From: Salinivibrio kushneri | Lineage (GTDB): Bacteria > Pseudomonadota > Gammaproteobacteria > Enterobacterales > Vibrionaceae | Assembly: GCF_027286325.1 (NCBI RefSeq) | Contig: NZ_CP114588.1 | Location: 1,054,001-1,118,000 of the forward strand | Length of the DNA: 64,000 bases | Direction of reading: 5' to 3' | Shown here: positions 1-6,602 of the stretch, one piece after another | Position numbering within the stretch: the first letter of the stretch is position 1 | Layout of the letters: each line of letters begins with the position of its first letter | The notes under the pieces: generated by a model | What the model was told of the DNA's origin: nothing | The model's database searches: none | The model's input: only the letters and a program-made list of their open reading frames with translations | Program-made: the position numbers and the translations under genes

Positions 1-1
1 T

Positions 2-466
2 ATAGACAAACTGGTGATTAATACGACTCACCCGAAGATGTTGTCTCAACTTATTTATGAGCGTCCAAGTGAGTTCCCTGACCAACCATACTTGGTCAGC
101 TTTGAAAAGTCTGAGGATAAGAAGTCTGATGTATCTATTGATTATTCAAAAATGGTGATGGTTATTGCTATGGAGGCGACTTTAGCTCGTAATGGTAGGC
201 GCATTGGTGGATTAGAACCTTTACTCAAAGAGCTTGGTTCGTATCAGTATTGCTGCACGAGTATGACTGAACACCCAGCGTATAAAATAGCTGGTTTGTG
301 GGTAGTACAACCAAATATGCCAAACGAAATCGAAGAGTTAAAAGCAATTTTGGATAAGTTTGCAATGTCATATGCTTTCAGCGATGGAAGTGGTTTTATG
401 ACCCTTAATAACTTTCGCTTTAACGGTAATGGCGTATCCGTATACCCAGATATGCTAAGCAGCTAA
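2..466 (+). CDS. Integron cassette protein of unknown function, possibly 5'-partial
   Basis: I do not recognise this protein of about 150 residues. The reading frame stays open to the left edge, so the true start may lie outside the window; the first in-window start candidate is a GTG at 14. No signal peptide or membrane segment is visible; it looks like a soluble mixed alpha/beta protein. It is placed in the integron array because its stop TAA (464-466) is the first three bases of an attC-like hairpin, the same arrangement as in the next cassettes. Function unknown. Confidence 0.7.
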   Translation: MDKLVINTTHPKMLSQLIYERPSEFPDQPYLVSFEKSEDKKSDVSIDYSKMVMVIAMEATLARNGRRIGGLEPLLKELGSYQYCCTSMTEHPAYKIAGLWVVQPNMPNEIEELKAILDKFAMSYAFSDGSGFMTLNNFRFNGNGVSVYPDMLSS

Positions 467-507
467 CAAAGCAATTCACGCGACAAGCGCGTGATTGCGG
501 GCGTTAG
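464..507 (+). repeat. attC recombination site of cassette 1
   Basis: A short imperfect inverted repeat begins with TAACAAAG at the stop codon of the preceding ORF and ends with the conserved GCGTTAG core (501-507). The arms CACGCG and CGCGTG can pair around a 4-nt ACAA centre. Length (about 44 bp) and the terminal GCGTTAG fit a small attC site. Confidence 0.75.
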
Positions 508-533
508 CACTATTGAGTCTCAAATTAAATTTC

Positions 534-1121
534 ATGTACCTAGATTTCAGTCAAATTGATATTCCAGAATTCCCATCTAAAGATGATGCTATGGAATGGG
601 CCCTTAGTTTCACCGGTATTCGTATGTGGCATGCAACGAGGATGCTAGACTCCGAAAAAGAGTCCTTGACTAGAATCGGATTAAAGCTGCCGAACAAAAC
701 TAATCTAGATGCAAAGCTTATTGATTGGATAAAGTGCAATAAGAGTTGGTATACGAAAGAAGTCGATTGTGTTGTAAAAAAACAAGAGCTTAACCGAGGC
801 GAACCTCCCGCAGTATATGCGGTGTTGCTAAAGTCTGATTTGTCATTTATGGGAATCGATCACTACGCAGAGTACGGGTCAGAGTATTGGCAGTATCTAA
901 TGAGGGTTCTCTCAAATTCGGGATACGGTGTGGGTCGTGAAGAGTTAATTGAATACGGTTCTTCTTATCTGGTGGGGCTTCAGGTAGCCTGGAAGTCACT
1001 TGATCCAGCAGAAGTTACATATATCGTAGACGCGGTTTTTGAAAATGATGCACATAATTCGGGAATTGCAATTTTTCGAGACGTTCCTGCATCTGAAATA
1101 GTTGTGGTAGAAAAGTGCTAA
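534..1121 (+). CDS. Integron cassette protein of unknown function (195 aa)
   Basis: Unrecognised 195-residue protein. I chose the ATG at 534; an in-frame TTG at 495 lies inside the attC of the previous cassette and would add 13 residues with no ribosome-binding site. There is no signal peptide or membrane helix. The N-terminal part is rich in acidic and aromatic residues. The stop TAA at 1119-1121 coincides with the start of the next attC, which marks it as a single-gene cassette. Function unknown. Confidence 0.75.
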   Translation: MYLDFSQIDIPEFPSKDDAMEWALSFTGIRMWHATRMLDSEKESLTRIGLKLPNKTNLDAKLIDWIKCNKSWYTKEVDCVVKKQELNRGEPPAVYAVLLKSDLSFMGIDHYAEYGSEYWQYLMRVLSNSGYGVGREELIEYGSSYLVGLQVAWKSLDPAEVTYIVDAVFENDAHNSGIAIFRDVPASEIVVVEKC

Positions 1122-1194
1122 CAAGCGGCTTAAATTCGCTCCGTTTCACTCCGCCGGACGCTCACTGCGTTCGCGCCGTTTAGCCGAGCGTTAT
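1119..1194 (+). repeat. attC recombination site of cassette 2
   Basis: The site runs from TAACAAGCGGCTTAAATTCG to GCGTTAT (1188-1194). The outer arms AGCGGCT and AGCCGAGCG and the inner GC-rich CCGGACGC / GCGTTCGCG segments give an extended imperfect hairpin, as expected for attC. About 76 bp. Confidence 0.85.
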
Positions 1195-1218
1195 ATGTAT
1201 CCACTCAGAGGGTAATTG

Positions 1219-2280
1219 ATGCTTTACGAGGTAGATGAGAAGTCAGGTGTACTACGATCGGTAAAATCTTCGTGGATGCCGCGTGAGCTCGATATAGAGA
1301 AATATCTCATCACTAGAGAAGATGATGGCCCGCCGATTCTTTCTGAAGCTGTTTTTGGTGAGCCGTTGTTGCTTTTGAGCAACCAAGTACGAACTCGCAA
1401 CAAGAAAAGAGCCGACATCCTCGCAATGGATCGAGCGGGTAACGGCGTAGTAATCGAGCTCAAGCGGGACCAAGGGCATCTTGGTGTCGAAACGCAAGCA
1501 CTTCAGTATCTGGCGGATTTTTCAGCTTATTCAGGAAAGAATTTCGTTAAGAAATTTGGACAAAAGGACACGCTTTCCGAGGATGTGATCCTCGGATTTG
1601 TCGGGGACAATGCCGAGATCGAAGATTTGAACCGCAACTCCCGTGTAATTTTGATGGCGAGATCCTTTGATTCAACTCTGTTCTCTATGGGGGAGTGGTT
1701 GAGCTCCAAAGGAATATCATTCCGCTGTATAACTTATTCCCCGGTAGAAATAGAAGGCAAGAAATTACTCTCATTTTCCGTGGTGTTTGATAGAGCAAAC
1801 GAGGCGCTGTATCCAGTCAGTTTTGCGTCAAGTGTTCGGGAGCCCGGCTACTATTGGCACAATATTGCCAGAGCTGACCAAGATTGGTGGACATTCCTGG
1901 TAGACAATCGGCAAATTCCGGCTTGTTTCGAGAATTCGCCTGGTGATCAAGGTGAGAAGATCCTGACAAGGTACATTCCGGGTGACGTCGTCGTTGCATA
2001 CGCGAAAGGGTTTGGAGCAGTTGGGTGGGGAGTCGTAACAGACCCTGCTAAATATCGGTTGATAGCAGTTGGGGATAAGGGAGACCGTTTGGATGGTAAT
2101 TGCAGGCATAGGCTTCAGGTAAAGTGGAAGGCTACCGCTAAGGCTTTAAACGAGGGGATTTCACCTGAGACCGTCCGTCAGCAGTTTGGCATCTACCATC
2201 CGGTTAGCACTTCTGTTTCCATTGATTCGGAAAAGTGCCGTAGTTTAATCGAGCGCATGAATGAGAAATTCAACATATAA
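1219..2280 (+). CDS. PD-(D/E)xK nuclease, NucS/DUF91-like, in integron cassette 3
   Basis: Predicted DNA endonuclease of 353 residues. The N-terminal third carries a PD-(D/E)xK-type core: D66 in RADILAMD, E80 and K82 in VVIELKRD, and a Q93-x3-Y97 pair in ETQALQYLAD, which resembles the QxxxY motif of RecB-type nucleases. The segment RADILAMDRAGNGVVIELKR is typical of DUF91/NucS-like C-terminal nuclease domains. The region after about residue 185 (aromatic, WYHN.../WWTF...) is not recognised and may be a nucleic-acid-binding module. Start is the ATG at 1219, directly behind a TTG in frame. The TAA stop begins the next attC. The motifs are seen; the role (mobile-element defence or repair) is inference. 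Confidence 0.8.
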   Translation: MLYEVDEKSGVLRSVKSSWMPRELDIEKYLITREDDGPPILSEAVFGEPLLLLSNQVRTRNKKRADILAMDRAGNGVVIELKRDQGHLGVETQALQYLADFSAYSGKNFVKKFGQKDTLSEDVILGFVGDNAEIEDLNRNSRVILMARSFDSTLFSMGEWLSSKGISFRCITYSPVEIEGKKLLSFSVVFDRANEALYPVSFASSVREPGYYWHNIARADQDWWTFLVDNRQIPACFENSPGDQGEKILTRYIPGDVVVAYAKGFGAVGWGVVTDPAKYRLIAVGDKGDRLDGNCRHRLQVKWKATAKALNEGISPETVRQQFGIYHPVSTSVSIDSEKCRSLIERMNEKFNI

Positions 2281-2365
2281 CAAGGCCATCAAATTCGTTA
2301 CGGCCACAAAAGACGTGGCCTCCACCGGACGTCCCGGTCGGGCCGCCGTTTATGGCTGGCGTTAT
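2278..2365 (+). repeat. attC recombination site of cassette 3
   Basis: Starts TAACAAGGCCATC at the stop codon of the nuclease gene and ends with GCGTTAT (2359-2365). Arms GGCCATC / ATGGCTGGC-type complementarity and the inner CGGACGTCCCG palindrome support an attC of about 88 bp. Its sequence differs from the neighbouring attC sites, so the cassettes probably came from different sources. Confidence 0.85.
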
Positions 2366-2382
2366 ATGCTTAGGAGCATGTT

Positions 2383-2826
2383 ATGGATTCAAGTTTGTAT
2401 GCCTTGCTGGATACTACTATAAAAATCGGTTTGGGGGCGGCAATTAGTGGCTTCACAACGTACTTTGTAGCGAGGTATAAAAATCGTGAAGATGCTAAAA
2501 AGGATAAGCAGAATTGGCTAAGGGAGAACAAGCACGACGCATATAAGAAGCTATCGCGTTGTATCATGTCCTTTAGCTTAGATGGTGGTGAGGTTCATTC
2601 TGCTTTCGACTATTTTGCGTTACTTTCTGAGTGTGCATTGCTTACTGAAAACAAAGACTTGATTGATGAACTTTCTAGCTTTTTACATAAGTTAGAACAA
2701 GTAAACCGTTTTACAGACTCTAATGCCCTTGAAGATAAGGATAAAGCCGAAAAAATATACCATGAGATCTATAGCCAAAGATTAGAGTTAGTTAATAAAT
2801 TACAAGAAGATTTGGCACGCACATAA
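2383..2826 (+). CDS. Cassette-borne small membrane-anchored protein, unknown function
   Basis: 147 residues. Residues about 8-30 form one hydrophobic segment (rich in G, A, I, F), followed by a long charged, probably helical cytoplasmic part (many K, E, D). This single-pass N-terminal anchor with a coiled-coil-like body is common among cassette proteins of unknown role. The ATG at 2383 has a clear AGGAG at 2372-2376. The stop TAA (2824-2826) is followed by CA, the expected start of an attC, but the site is interrupted right there by an insertion sequence. No family recognised. Confidence 0.75.
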   Translation: MDSSLYALLDTTIKIGLGAAISGFTTYFVARYKNREDAKKDKQNWLRENKHDAYKKLSRCIMSFSLDGGEVHSAFDYFALLSECALLTENKDLIDELSSFLHKLEQVNRFTDSNALEDKDKAEKIYHEIYSQRLELVNKLQEDLART

Positions 2827-2845
2827 CACATATGAGCCCTTCTCC

Positions 2846-3281
2846 AGTCAATAGGCAATAGCATTTTTTTGGCTGCGCAGCAGCCAATGCTCTCGAACAA
2901 CAAAGTCGTCTACTTCGTTCTGTCATTTCCGCCATTAAGTCATTGCTTACGGCAAACACATATAGAAGGTCTCTTACTGCGGTCTCACCGCTGCCTGCCA
3001 ATCATGTGACAGGGCCATTAGACATTATTCGGTTAACCCAAACAGGCGCTATTCAAAAAGAAGGCTAAACGTTTGTTTTCCAGTTATCTTCAGGCTCAGT
3101 TTGGGTGTAAGCAATTTTGTTGTTCGCTTGGGTGCGCAACAATGGGGCGGCTAATCAAAGCAAAGGGGCTTGGACAACCATTGGCATAGCAGACCATTGG
3201 GGCTTAATGCCCAATGAACTCAGTCAGCAGCGTGCTCCTTCTCAGCACCAGTTCGACGTTCAGCTCACCCCATTGTGCGAC
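2846..3281 (-). ncRNA. Candidate guide-RNA region (seekRNA-like) of the IS1111-type element
   Basis: About 435 bases without a credible ORF between the transposase stop and the element's end. In the IS1111 group this transposase-downstream end encodes the structured guide RNA. Several inverted repeats support structure: TTGGCTGC/GCAGCCAA at 2869-2887, AACCCAAAC/GTTTGGGT at 3035-3106, CATTGGG/CCCAATG at 3195-3216, and CGCAACAATGGGG/CCCCATTGTGCG at 3135-3279. A 7-base match links AGGCGCT (3044-3050) with the flanking target AGCGCCT (4423-4429), but a match that short could be chance. Assignment rests on position and family knowledge; no RNA is shown. Confidence 0.45.
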
Positions 3282-4342
3282 TTACTCGGGTAAGAACTTG
3301 TGTTCGTCAAACACGGTTTTGTTCCTCAACATGAAGTAAACGCAGCGACCCAGCTTGTGGGCGAGTGCAGAGAGTGCTTTGGCTTTACTCATTCGCTTTT
3401 GTAATCGGTTTAGGTATTTCCTGGCCTTTTCATTGCCGCGAAGATAAAGCACCGCCGCTTCAGAGAACGCCCATTTAAGGTGTGCGTTACCGATTTTGTT
3501 TCCATTGGTCCCGTATTGTTTTCCCGCAGATTCGGCTTTGCATTTAATCAGTCGAGAAATTTAATCAGTCGAGAATAAGACGCGAACTGTTGGACAGTTG
3601 GAAAACGTTGGATGTTGACAATTTCATACAAGATAGTCAGTGCCAAAATTCGGCCAATGCCAGGGATGGTTTGTAGCAGTTGGTAATCTTGCGGGTTATG
3701 TTGTTTGGCATTTTGCTCGATGAAGTGTTCAACGCTTGCCAGCTCTTTGGTGTAGAAGGCAATCACGTTCAAATCGATATCGAGATTGCGGTTTATTGCT
3801 GGTTCGTTGAAGCGGTTGCGAACCTCCTCTCTGGCATAGGGATAGCGCAGTTGGAGGTTAGGTGCAGGATGATTGTACTGACTAAAGGTGTTGGAGACAT
3901 GGGCTTTCAAATCAGCGCCGTGACGCATGATTTTGGTTCGGCGGCGAAGCAAATCGCGAGTGGCCCTCATCGCTTTTGGATAGACATAAGCCAGCGGAAA
4001 GTTACCGCCCCTGAGAAGAGAAGCAATCTTATAGGAATCAATGCGGTCGTTTTTGGTTTTGCCGCCGTGAATGGCTTTCATGTACAAGGCATGGCCGAGC
4101 ACAAAGTCAAAGGCGTAATCGAGACAAAAGTCACTCACCCAATACCAGCAATGCATACACTCGACGCCGACAACAATGTGGTCTTGAAAGGGCGCAAGAA
4201 TGTCTAAGAGTGCGTCGGGGTTGGCGTCAACTTTCTTATGAACCACGGTGTTACCCGCAGAATCAATGATACAGACGTAAAGAATGCGCGCATGCAGATC
4301 GATGCCGCAGTAATAATCGTGCTGTTGGTTATAAAATCTCAT
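3282..4342 (-). pseudogene. IS110-family (IS1111-type) transposase, frameshifted
   Basis: DEDD transposase/recombinase of the IS110 family. The intact N-terminal part shows the four acidic residues D15 (CGIDLHAR), E61 (GVECMHCWYW), D99 and D102 (KNDRIDSYKIA). The frame is lost after FASYSRLIK because 17 bases are tandemly duplicated at 3542-3575; the reading then stops after 264 residues. Removing one copy restores a 347-residue frame that continues CKAESAGKQYGTNGNKIGN and HLKWAFSEAAVLYLR, ending at TAA 3282-3284, which is a normal full length for the family. The element is thus unlikely to move on its own. Confidence 0.88.
3542..3575. repeat. Exact 17-bp tandem duplication inside the transposase gene
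   Basis: The unit ATTTAATCAGTCGAGAA occurs twice in a row at 3542-3558 and 3559-3575 without mismatch. Because 17 is not a multiple of three, it shifts the transposase frame. Perfect identity suggests a recent replication-slippage event. Confidence 0.95.
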
Positions 4343-4420
4343 TGAGTCTTCTCCTTTTTGGATTTGTCGCCTTCCAGCTTAGCCTGCTGGTTAAGCTGGA
4401 GGAGAAGGCTCAATGAGTAT

Positions 4421-4541
4421 CAAGCGCCTCAAGAGGGACTGTCAACGCGTAGCGTTTCCAGTCCCATTGAGCCGCGGTGGTTTCGGCTGTTGTGATTGAG
4501 TTTAGTTGTAGTGTGTTGCCAGCCCCTTAGGCGGGCGTTAT
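4421..4541 (+). repeat. VCR-type attC, 5' end displaced by the IS
   Basis: This 121-base stretch begins CAAGCGCCTCAAGAGGGACT and ends with GGCGGGCGTTAT. It closely resembles the Vibrio cholerae repeat as I remember it (CAAGAGGGACTGTCAACGCG, then CCAGTCCCATTGAGCCGCGG, then GCCCCTTAGGCGGGCGTTA). Its missing first bases (TAACA) lie at 2824-2828, on the other side of the insertion sequence, so it is the attC of cassette 4. It is longer than, and different from, the other attC sites here. Confidence 0.88.
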
Positions 4542-4557
4542 GCCCTAGGTAGATATC

Positions 4558-4914
4558 ATGAACATGAGAGAATTTTCGGATAAAGTCGAATTGTCGGCTT
4601 ATACCCTTCGTTATTACGAAAAAATTGGTTTACTCAAACATGTCCAAAGAAATACTAGTGGTCATCGGGTTTATTCAAATAGAGATATTGATTGGGTAAA
4701 TTTTATTAAACGTCTTAAAGACACGGGCATGCCTCTTGAAGAGATTCAGACATATGCCTCTTTAAGGGAGTTAGGAGCTCAAACAGTAAAAGAGCGGCAA
4801 GCGCTGCTAGAAAATCATCAAGAAAATCTAGTAAAGCATATCATGCAGCAAAATGAGCACCTGAAAGCATTGGATGAAAAAATTAATTTATATAAAAGTG
4901 GAGAAGTGAGTTGA
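4558..4914 (+). CDS. MerR-family transcriptional regulator (cassette 5)
   Basis: 118-residue regulator with an N-terminal winged-helix HTH of the MerR family: residues about 3-70 include LSAYTLRYYEKIGLL and SGHRVYSNRDIDWVNFIKRL, both signature stretches. A coiled-coil dimerisation helix follows (about 75-112). There is no cysteine cluster in the short C-terminus, so a metal sensor of the MerR/ZntR kind is unlikely; the layout fits the AdhR-like aldehyde or stress responders. The start ATG at 4558 follows the attC by 16 bases; a second ATG is at 4564. Its stop codon overlaps the -35 box of the promoter for the next gene, which carries the likely operator. Confidence 0.9.
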   Translation: MNMREFSDKVELSAYTLRYYEKIGLLKHVQRNTSGHRVYSNRDIDWVNFIKRLKDTGMPLEEIQTYASLRELGAQTVKERQALLENHQENLVKHIMQQNEHLKALDEKINLYKSGEVS

Positions 4915-4941
4915 CTTAGAGTTAACTCTAACTAGTAAAGT
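4911..4941 (+). promoter_or_regulatory. MerR-type promoter with operator dyad
   Basis: TTGACT (4911-4916) and TAAAGT (4936-4941) are separated by 19 bases, the stretched spacing typical of MerR-activated promoters. Inside the spacer lies a perfect 16-base palindrome TTAGAGTTAACTCTAA (4916-4931), the expected operator position. The -35 overlaps the TGA of the merR gene. This drives the following CMD-like gene. Confidence 0.8.
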
Positions 4942-4973
4942 GTGCTGGTATTCATAAAACAGGAGCACACAAA

Positions 4974-5351
4974 ATGGAAAATTCACGTTTCAACAAAGGT
5001 TTAGCGCTATTATCAGAAATTGATGGTGAAGCTGGGCAAAAAGTTATCGATAGCCTAGAAGATATTTGTCCTGATTTGGGTAAATACACAATCGAATACC
5101 CATTTGGAGATATTTATTCTCGTTCAGGGTTAGATTTGAGATCAAGAGAATTAGCTACTGTTTCAGCCTTAACTGCAATGGGTAATTGCATACCGCAATT
5201 AAAAGTTCATTTACATGCAGCTCTTAATGTTGGTTGTTCAGAGACAGAGCTGAAAGAAGTAATTATACAAATGTCAGTCTATGCCGGTTTTCCAGCAGCA
5301 CTAAATGGTATATTTGCATTCAAAGAAGTGCTCTCTGAACGGCGGGCATAA
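4974..5351 (+). CDS. Carboxymuconolactone decarboxylase (CMD) family protein
   Basis: 125 residues with the CMD/AhpD-like fold signature: the helix LRSRELATVSALTAMGNC followed by QLKVHLHAALNVGCSETELK and VYAGFPAALNGIFAFKE. The AhpD CxxC pair is absent; single Cys residues occur in MGNCIPQ and NVGCSE. This matches CMD-family proteins often paired with MerR-type aldehyde-responsive regulators. Strong ribosome-binding site AGGAG at 4961-4965. The gene sits behind its own MerR-type promoter and ends at TAA 5349-5351, which begins the next attC, so merR and this gene form a two-gene cassette. The substrate is unknown. Confidence 0.88.
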   Translation: MENSRFNKGLALLSEIDGEAGQKVIDSLEDICPDLGKYTIEYPFGDIYSRSGLDLRSRELATVSALTAMGNCIPQLKVHLHAALNVGCSETELKEVIIQMSVYAGFPAALNGIFAFKEVLSERRA

Positions 5352-5441
5352 CAAATCGCATCAATTAACAAAAATACATGTCACGAATTTTGGTGCCCAA
5401 AATGTAGCGCCATGTATTTTTGCAACTGTGCTCAGCGTTAT
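5349..5441 (+). repeat. attC recombination site of the merR-CMD cassette
   Basis: Runs from TAACAAATCGC to GCGTTAT (5435-5441). A strong inner stem is formed by AAAAATACATG and CATGTATTTTT, with CGAATTTTGG / CCAAAATG nearer the loop. About 93 bp. Confidence 0.85.
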
Positions 5442-5460
5442 ACGAGTAGAGGAAAAATCA

Positions 5461-5898
5461 ATGAGAGCACCATTTCAAGTATTAGTATTTCCGTATCAAA
5501 TACTCAATGAACAACCTCGTTATTTAATCGGAAAACGAAGTGATAATGGTGTATGGCAAGCTATTTCAGGCGGTGGTGAAGATAGTGAATCCATTCTCGA
5601 GGCAGCAAAGCGTGAACTTAAAGAAGAAACTAGTTTAATTGGCTGTGCTTGGCAGCAATTGGACTCAATGTGTATGCTCCCAAAAGTGTACTATGCTGGT
5701 CATGAAAATTGGACTAATCATCAGTTTGTTGTGCCTGAATATTCTTTTTCGGTTCGGGTGTCTACTGAGCCTCAGCTATCAAATGAGCATACAAAATTTC
5801 GTTGGTGTGGTTTTCAAGAGGCGAGTGAACTTTTGAAATATGACTCAAACAGAATAGCCTTATGGGAGCTTAATAAAAGACTTAATAGCAACCTTTGA
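5461..5898 (+). CDS. Nudix hydrolase (cassette 6)
   Basis: 145-residue Nudix-superfamily pyrophosphohydrolase. A complete Nudix box G-x5-E-x7-R-E-L-x-E-E is present in GGGEDSESILEAAKRELKEE, with the usual WQAISGGGE lead-in. The N-terminal strand reads FQVLVFPYQ and is followed by RYLIGKRSDNG, resembling dATP/NTP pyrophosphohydrolase-type members (NudB-like). The ATG at 5461 with AGAGGA upstream is preferred over longer in-frame starts that run back through the attC and the CMD gene. It is the last clear cassette; only a short degenerate repeat follows. Substrate unknown. Confidence 0.9.
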   Translation: MRAPFQVLVFPYQILNEQPRYLIGKRSDNGVWQAISGGGEDSESILEAAKRELKEETSLIGCAWQQLDSMCMLPKVYYAGHENWTNHQFVVPEYSFSVRVSTEPQLSNEHTKFRWCGFQEASELLKYDSNRIALWELNKRLNSNL

Positions 5899-5908
5899 AA
5901 AACAATGT

Positions 5909-5936
5909 ACTTAACGAAAGACGTGTCCGTTAAAGT
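5909..5936 (+). repeat. Degenerate short inverted repeat, possible terminal attC remnant
   Basis: ACTTAACG (5909-5916) faces CGTTAAAGT (5928-5936) 11 bases away. It lies where the last cassette's attC should be, ten bases after the Nudix stop, but lacks the GCGTTAT core. It may be a decayed attC or a simple hairpin. Confidence 0.35.
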
Positions 5937-6001
5937 GGATCAACATCACGCGAAATAAAAATTTAAGCAGATTCAAAAAATTCATGACTCAAGGAGGAAA
6001 C

Positions 6002-6487
6002 ATGATAACACCAATCATTATTTTAGTGCTTTTATCCAGCCCGTTGGCCATTGCCTTCATTTATTCAAAATTGAATGGCACGTTTTTGAACGTGAGCAAG
6101 TATGCGTGTTGGGGGCTGGGAGTCGCTTTTATATTCTTTTTTATTGGACACCTTGTTAAAGCTGAGGGCATGGTAGAAATGCTGCCTACATGGGTGCCAC
6201 TTCGTTTGGAGTTAGTCTATTTCACGGGGTTGATTGAGCTATTAATTGGCATCGCGCTTTTTTTTCCACAGTATCAGCCTCTCGCTGCAAAACTTGCTAT
6301 TGTTGTGTTTATCGCTTTCTTTCCAGCGAATGTTTATGCCGCAGTCAATGGGATAGGCCTTGGTGGGCATCAATGGGGGCCGAGCTATCTTTTAATACGC
6401 GGCCCTCTGCAGGTGATACTCATTGCTTGGGCCTATTTATTGTGTGTAAAAGGCCACCATAAGCCTATTAGACACAGTCAGGCGTAA
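6002..6487 (+). CDS. DoxX-like small membrane protein
   Basis: 161 residues with four hydrophobic segments (about 5-20, 35-55, 70-90, 95-110, and a final one near 130-150). The stretch FFIGHLVKAEGMVEMLPTWVP followed by an LxLVYFTGLIELLIGIAL helix is typical of DoxX/DoxD-family membrane proteins. I chose ATG 6002 because AAGGAGG lies at 5991-5997; an ATG at 5984 precedes that site and is out of place. It is the first gene after the cassette array. Physiological role not clear for most DoxX-like proteins. Confidence 0.8.
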   Translation: MITPIIILVLLSSPLAIAFIYSKLNGTFLNVSKYACWGLGVAFIFFFIGHLVKAEGMVEMLPTWVPLRLELVYFTGLIELLIGIALFFPQYQPLAAKLAIVVFIAFFPANVYAAVNGIGLGGHQWGPSYLLIRGPLQVILIAWAYLLCVKGHHKPIRHSQA

Positions 6488-6602
6488 GGGTCACTCGGTT
6501 AACGCGGAGATGAGTGTGACATTAAAAGCATAGGGTTGTTGAGATAATAGCGTCATCAGAAGTTTTGTTTATCTATACAAGTTGATATTGGAGTTAATCA
6601 TC

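Larger units (their letters stand above)
2829..4420 (-). mobile_element. IS110-family element, IS1111-like, inserted in an attC site
   Basis: The element, about 1.59 kb, contains a minus-strand DEDD transposase (broken) and a long non-coding part downstream of it. Candidate terminal inverted repeats are TGAGCCCTTCTCC at 2833-2845 and GGAGAAGGCTCA at 4401-4412 (one base of gap between them), set a few bases inside the ends as in the IS1111 group. The left flank is TAACA, the start of cassette 4's attC; the right flank is CAAGCGCC, the continuation of a VCR-type attC. The element therefore sits inside an attC, the known habit of the IS1111-attC group. A hairpin CCAGCTTA/TAAGCTGG lies at 4374-4399. 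Exact ends are uncertain by a few bases. Confidence 0.8.

Noticed and set aside
2860-2890. Hairpin GCATTTTTTTGGCTGC-GCA-GCAGCC as a terminator
   Set aside because: The T-run precedes the stem on the plus strand and is an A-run on the minus strand after the stem, so it does not work as a terminator in either direction; more likely part of the structured IS end.
2792-3001. Minus-strand ORF overlapping the end of cassette 4 and the IS end
   Set aside because: It crosses the IS boundary and the cassette stop codon and has no family features.
3680-4207. 175-codon plus-strand ORF opposite the transposase
   Set aside because: Exact antisense of a recognised transposase; an alternate-frame shadow.
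464-5441. CRISPR array
   Set aside because: The repeats are attC sites of different sequence and length separated by ORFs, not uniform short repeats with spacers.
5305-5460. 52-residue N-terminal extension of the Nudix protein
   Set aside because: It reads through the end of the CMD gene and the whole attC; the Nudix fold starts at 5461.
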